Part shown: one piece after another, positions 60,311 to 64,000 of the stretch
Numbering within the stretch: the first letter of the stretch is position 1
Layout of the letters: each line of letters begins with the position of its first letter
DNA from: RHKX01 sp963823565
GTDB lineage: Bacteria; Actinomycetota; Thermoleophilia; Solirubrobacterales; 70-9
Direction of reading: 5' to 3'
NCBI GenBank assembly: GCA_963823565.1
Contig: CAWGLR010000001.1
Coordinates: 992,001 to 1,056,000, forward strand
DNA: 64,000 nt
Program-made: the position numbers and the translations under genes
The notes under the pieces: generated by a model
Told to the model about the DNA's origin: nothing
The model's database searches: none
The model's input: only the letters and a program-made list of their open reading frames with translations

Positions 60311-61895
60311 GTGAGCGACTTCGACTACGTGATCGTCGGCGCCGGCTCCGCCGGCTGCGTGCTCGCCAACCGGCTGAGCGCCGACGGCGCCGAGGTCCTG
60401 CTGATCGAGGCGGGCGGCGCCGGACCGCTCGCCGAAGATCAAGATCCCCGCCGCCTTCAACCAGCAGTTCCGGACGAAGCTCGACTGGGACATGGCCAGC
60501 GGCCCCGAGCCGGGGCTCGACGGGCGCGAGATCTACGTCCCGCGCGGCAAGGCGCTGGGCGGGTCGAGCTCGATGAACGCGATGCTCTACGTGCGCGGCC
60601 ACCGCGCCGACTACGACGGCTGGAGCGCGGCCGGCTGCGAGGGCTGGAGCTGGGATGAGGTGCTCCCCTACTTCAAGCGCTCCGAGGCCCACGAGGCGGG
60701 CGGCTCGCCGGCGCACGGGACCGGCGGCCCGCTGAACGTCGCGCCCCCGCGCAGCCCGCGGAAGCTGACCGACCTGATGATCGGGGCGGCGCGGGCGAAG
60801 GGGTTCCGGCTCGACCGCGATTACAACGACGGCGACCCCGACGGGGCCTGCCTGGCCGAGGTCACGCAGCGGTACGGACGCCGCTGGAGCGCCGCGGACG
60901 CGTTCCTGCGCCCCGTTCGCGGCCACCCGAACCTCACGGTCGCGACGGGCGCGACCGCCCTCGGCCTCGAGCTGCGCAAGGGCCGCGCGACCGGTGTCAA
61001 GCTCGCGGGAAAGCTCCCCTACGCCGTCGCCCGCGCCCGCGAGGAGGTCATCCTCGCCGCCGGGGCGATCGGCTCGCCGCAACTCATGATGCTGTCGGGC
61101 ATCGGCGACCCCGCCAAGCTCGCCGCCGCCGGCGTCGAGGCGGTGGTCGAGCGCCGCGCCGTCGGGACCAACCTCCAGGACCATCCCTACGTCGTCGCGA
61201 TCTGGGAGTCGGCGGCCGGCGGCTCGCTCAAGGACGCGGAGCGGCCGGCGGCGCTGCTCGAGTTCCTGCTCGGCCGCCGCGGCCCCCTCACCTCGACCGT
61301 GGCGGAGGGGTTCCTGTTCGCCAGCTCCGACGGCAGCGGCTCGCCACACGACCTCCAGTTCCACCTCGCTCCCGCCTACTTCGCCGACAACGGCTTCGAG
61401 GAGTTCGACGGCCATGCGTTCACCATGGGGCCGGTGCTCGTCGCGCCCCGGGCCCGCGGCGAGCTGACGCTGCGCAGCGCCGACCCGACCGCGAAACCCC
61501 GGCTCGTCGGCAACCACCTGGCCGATCCCGCCGACCTCGCCGCGATGGTCGCGGGCATCGAGCTCGCACGCGAGCTCGCGGCGACCGAGCCGCTCGCGTC
61601 GGCGACCGCTCGGGAGATCTACCCGGGGCCGGCGGTCAGCGGCCGCGAGGCGATCGAGGCCGACTGCCGGCGCCGCTGCGAGCTCCTCTACCACCCCGTC
61701 GGCACCTGCAGGATGGGCAGCGACGACGAGGCCGTGGTGGACCCCGAGCTCCGGGTCCGCGGCGTCGAGGCGCTGCGGGTCGTCGACGCCTCGGTGATGC
61801 CGACGATCACCCGCGGCAACACGAACGCGCCGACGATCATGATCGCCGAGAAGGGCTCGGACCTGATCCTCGGGCGGGTCGCCGCACAGCCCTAA
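60311..61895 (+). CDS. GMC family FAD oxidoreductase (one frameshift near the start)
   Basis: About 527 residues when joined. DYVIVGAGSAGCVLANRLS is the FAD motif in one frame (GTG 60311); after a 1-nt shift near 60430 the rest is in another. KIKIPAAFNQQF, the GMC signature YVPRGKALGGSSSMNAMLYVRG, the second signature around EVILAAGAIGSPQLMMLSGIG, and catalytic histidines in LLYHPVGTCRMG and NTNAPTIMIAEKG follow. The C-terminus fits choline dehydrogenase / alcohol oxidase relatives. The substrate is not known. TACGAT at 60289-60294 may be the -10. It is divergent from the GT4-PHP gene. Confidence 0.88.
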
Positions 61896-61931
61896 GCCCT
61901 GTCTCGCCGACGCCGACGGCTCGTTAACTGA

Positions 61932-61957
61932 AGGCGGGCCGCCGCAGCGACCCGCCT
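61932..61957. terminator. Terminator-like hairpin between convergent genes
   Basis: AGGCGGG (61932-61938) pairs with CCCGCCT (61951-61957) in the space between the GMC oxidoreductase stop and the ino1 stop; there is no U-tract on either side. Confidence 0.5.
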
Positions 61958-61984
61958 CCTGAGTCGGTCCTCGGTGAAGCTGAC

Positions 61985-63184
61985 TTAGAGCTGAGAGCCC
62001 GCCTCGGTGGTGCTCGCCTTGGCGGCCTCGAGGTTCTCCTTCGCCCGCTCCTGCGCCGCACCGCGCGCGTACTTGGCGATGAACTCCTCGGTCTGCAGAC
62101 GCGCGTCGGCGTCGGGGCGCTGCGTGTGCGGCGACTTCATCAGGTACGAGGAGGGCCCGTCGAGCTGGCCGGAGATGCCGTTGTTGAGCGCCAGCTTGAT
62201 CAGCCGGACCGCGTCGATGACGACGCCGGCGGAGTTCGGGGAGTCCCAGACCTCGAGCTTGAGCTCGACGTTGAGCGGGACGTCGCCGAAGCTCTTGCCC
62301 TCGAGCCGGATGTGCGCCCACTTGCGGTCGGTCAGCCACGGCACGTAATCGGAGGGACCGACGTGCACGTCCTCGGCGGGGAGCTCCATTCCCATGACCG
62401 AGGTGACTGCGTTCGTCTTCGAGATCTTCTTCGAGTCGAGCCGCTCGCGCTCGAGCATGTTGAAGAAGTCCATGTTGCCGCCGACGTTGAGCTGCGAGGT
62501 GTGCTGCATCTCGACGCCGCGCTCGTGGAAGAGGCGGGCGAGCTGGCGATGGACGATCGTGGCTCCGACCTGCGACTTGATGTCGTCGCCGATGATCGGC
62601 AGCCCGGCCTCCTCGAACCGCTGGTCCCAGTAGTCCTCGCGGGCGATGAACACCGGCAGGCAGTTGACGAAGCCGACGCCGGCCTTGAGGGCCTGCTCGA
62701 CGTACCACTTGGTCGCCTGCTCGGAGCCGACCGGCAGGTAGCAGACGAGGACGTCCGTCTTCGTGTCCTGAAGGATCTTGACGATGTCGGCCGTGGGCCC
62801 GGGCGCCTTGGTGATCCTCTGCTTGAGGTACTTGCCGAGGCCGTCGTGGGTCATGCCGCGCTCGACCGTGATGCCCATCTTCGGCACCTCGGCGAACTTG
62901 ATCGTGTTGTTCTGGCCGGACCAGATCGCCTCGCCGAGGTCCTTTCCGACCTTGTCGGCGTCGATGTCGAAGGCGGCGGTGAACTCGATGTCGCGGACGT
63001 GGTAGCCGCCGAGGTCGACGTGCATCAGCCCGGGAACGGACTCCGCCGGATCGGCGTCCTTGTAGTACTGGACGCCCTGGATGAACGAGTTGGCGCAGTT
63101 GCCGACGCCGACGATCGCGACGCGGACCTTGCCGTCGTCGGACCGGCCGCGGCCGTTGCTGTGCGCTCCGTTGGTGCTGGTCAT
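61985..63184 (-). CDS. ino1: Inositol-3-phosphate synthase
   Basis: A 399-residue NAD-dependent enzyme that cyclises glucose 6-phosphate to L-myo-inositol 1-phosphate (1D-myo-inositol 3-phosphate). VRVAIVGVGNCANSF is the Rossmann motif, VCYLPVGSEQATKWYVEQAL and GDDIKSQVGATIVHRQL follow, and the tetramerisation/catalytic core has LNVGGNMDFFNML with SKTNAVTSV and GPSDYVPWL. This is the short actinobacterial form. The ATG at 63184 is chosen from family starts, with AGGAGG 13 bases upstream. It makes the inositol phosphate used by the PI-phosphate synthase encoded just upstream on the same strand. Confidence 0.96.
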   Translation of the reverse strand: MTSTNGAHSNGRGRSDDGKVRVAIVGVGNCANSFIQGVQYYKDADPAESVPGLMHVDLGGYHVRDIEFTAAFDIDADKVGKDLGEAIWSGQNNTIKFAEVPKMGITVERGMTHDGLGKYLKQRITKAPGPTADIVKILQDTKTDVLVCYLPVGSEQATKWYVEQALKAGVGFVNCLPVFIAREDYWDQRFEEAGLPIIGDDIKSQVGATIVHRQLARLFHERGVEMQHTSQLNVGGNMDFFNMLERERLDSKKISKTNAVTSVMGMELPAEDVHVGPSDYVPWLTDRKWAHIRLEGKSFGDVPLNVELKLEVWDSPNSAGVVIDAVRLIKLALNNGISGQLDGPSSYLMKSPHTQRPDADARLQTEEFIAKYARGAAQERAKENLEAAKASTTEAGSQL

Positions 63185-63254
63185 GGGAAAGCGAAAGCCT
63201 CCTGGGTGTGAGTCGAGTGCCGGACGCGGGATTCGCACGCAGCTCCGCCGGGTG

Positions 63255-63313
63255 GGTCCCCCTCGGGGACCTGCGCGGGCGCAGGCGGCTCCGGGACGGC
63301 TACAGACACCTTA
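63255..63313 (-). promoter_or_regulatory. Putative promoter and leader hairpin of ino1
   Basis: On the minus strand TAAGGT (plus positions 63308-63313) could be a -10. The leader would then contain a 7-bp hairpin GGTCCCC/GGGGACC with a 3-base loop (63255-63271). No clear -35 is seen. The 181-base space holds no gene. Confidence 0.35.
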
Positions 63314-63365
63314 CCCGCGATCGGGTTACATCGAATCCCGAATTCGGGGGAGCGGTGGACGGCGC

Positions 63366-63959
63366 TCAGGCGGTGCCGTCGAGCGCGCGGAGCTTCCCGC
63401 GCACGTGCCAGACGCGCTGAACGACCGTGAACGCGGTGAGCGCGACCATCGCCCAGATCGCCGCGGGCAGCAGGTCGAAGTCGGAGATCAGCTCACCGTC
63501 GGCGAACAACAGCCCCGCCGAGAGGATCACGACCCGGACCGGCCGGGTGGCGATCCCGACCTTGCACTCGACCCCCAGCGCCTCGGCCCGGGCGCGGGTG
63601 TAGGAGACCATCAGCGAGCCGAGCACGACGAGCAGGCACGCCGCGGCGACCGCCTCGTCCCCGCGCTCGGCGAAGTGCCAGCAGACGGCGGCGAGGACGA
63701 CCCCCTCCTCGATCCGGTCCAGCGTCGAGTCGAGGAAGGCGCCGAACTGCGTCCCCTTGCCCGACATCCGCGAGTAGCGGCCGTCGAGCGTGTCCATGAC
63801 CGAGCCGACGATGAAGGCGATGGCGCCGAGCACGAACAGGTCCTCGAGGATCAGCGCCGCGGCGGCGACGTTGAGCACCAGCCCGCTCATCGAGATGCCG
63901 TTCGGCGTCAGCCGCGACTCGATCAGCCGGTTGCGGGCGATCTCCCGGAGCTCCCCCAT
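63366..63959 (-). CDS. CDP-alcohol phosphatidyltransferase, probable phosphatidylinositol-phosphate synthase
   Basis: A 197-residue integral membrane enzyme with six helices. The CDP-OH-P motif is DTLDGRYSRMSGKGTQFGAF followed by LDSTLDR, matching the D-x2-DG-x2-AR-x8-G-x3-D-x3-D pattern except that the alanine is serine. All four aspartates are present. Next to inositol-3-phosphate synthase, the best reading is phosphatidylinositol-phosphate synthase, which joins inositol phosphate to CDP-diacylglycerol in actinobacteria. Phosphatidylglycerophosphate synthase is the alternative. The remaining 41 bases of the window show no complete feature. Confidence 0.85.
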   Translation of the reverse strand: MGELREIARNRLIESRLTPNGISMSGLVLNVAAAALILEDLFVLGAIAFIVGSVMDTLDGRYSRMSGKGTQFGAFLDSTLDRIEEGVVLAAVCWHFAERGDEAVAAACLLVVLGSLMVSYTRARAEALGVECKVGIATRPVRVVILSAGLLFADGELISDFDLLPAAIWAMVALTAFTVVQRVWHVRGKLRALDGTA

Positions 63960-64000
63960 CGGCCGCTGCGGCGGCCCGCCCGCCGCGGGCTGCTGTGATG

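Noticed and set aside
58263..62708. A 1481-codon open frame on the minus strand
   Set aside because: Only the part from 60245 down has recognisable domains. The rest is antisense to the GMC oxidoreductase and ino1 genes and reads as low-complexity GC-rich translation.

Overview
The window is one continuous stretch of very GC-rich DNA (roughly 70% or more by eye). It is densely coded on both strands, with many GTG and some TTG starts and frequent 4-base start/stop overlaps. Gene content points to a high-GC actinobacterium, most likely class Thermoleophilia (Solirubrobacterales-like). The pointers are an Ino1 plus phosphatidylinositol-phosphate synthase pair, an MMPL exporter, an HtaA-like secreted protein, CWB2 cell-wall-binding repeats, an F420-type LLM oxidoreductase and tRNA genes without encoded CCA. 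The assignment is inference; no rRNA is present. The window reads as chromosomal: no transposase, phage gene, CRISPR array or plasmid function was seen.

Layout. 0-4 kb: aspartate-family amino acids on the minus strand (lysA-hom-thrC), then a hydrolase. 4.7-6.4 kb: a 79-bp tandem repeat, a coiled-coil M23 peptidoglycan hydrolase and a large palindrome. 6.3-15.2 kb: lipid metabolism (acyl-CoA dehydrogenase with a TetR-type operator, thiolase, MMPL transporter coupled to 3-hydroxyacyl-CoA dehydrogenase) mixed with a CWB2 protein and a methyltransferase/MBL-hydrolase pair. 15.3-17 kb: a CorC/HlyC-type CBS membrane protein. 17.1-25.3 kb: a nitrogen/amine block (PLP arginine/ornithine-type decarboxylase, DDAH-type guanidine hydrolase, M20 N-carbamoyl hydrolase, APC permease, enolase-superfamily enzyme, ferritin, Tat-exported MAO-like amine oxidase), ended by a candidate structured RNA. 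25.5-28.6 kb: a secreted trypsin-like protease and a secreted beta-helix protein. 28.6-36.7 kb: assorted enzymes, tRNA-Asp, an ECF sigma remnant, a membrane glycosyltransferase and a lipoprotein. 36.7-42.9 kb: a P-type ATPase, CocE-type hydrolase, hexapeptide acyltransferase and N5-(carboxyethyl)ornithine synthase-like enzyme in one run. 43-61 kb: many genes interrupted by 1-nt frameshifts, plus tRNA-Val, tRNA-Glu, lgt, argF, an H1-like DNA-binding protein, an RNA m5U methyltransferase and folE. 58-64 kb: a GT4-PHP fusion, a GMC oxidoreductase, ino1 and PI-phosphate synthase.

The most interesting biology is the translationally coupled decarboxylase / guanidine hydrolase / N-carbamoyl hydrolase trio at 17.1-20.7 kb. 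It could make putrescine from arginine through agmatine with an unusual enzyme set. Next in interest are the three-hairpin RNA at 25.36-25.47 kb, tandem promoter/palindrome units upstream of the H1-like gene, widespread leaderless-type starts, and lgt beginning 3 nt after tRNA-Glu. Frameshifts cluster after 43 kb, in unrelated genes and often in G/C-rich runs. That looks more like consensus error than biology, so the broken genes there should be read with care.
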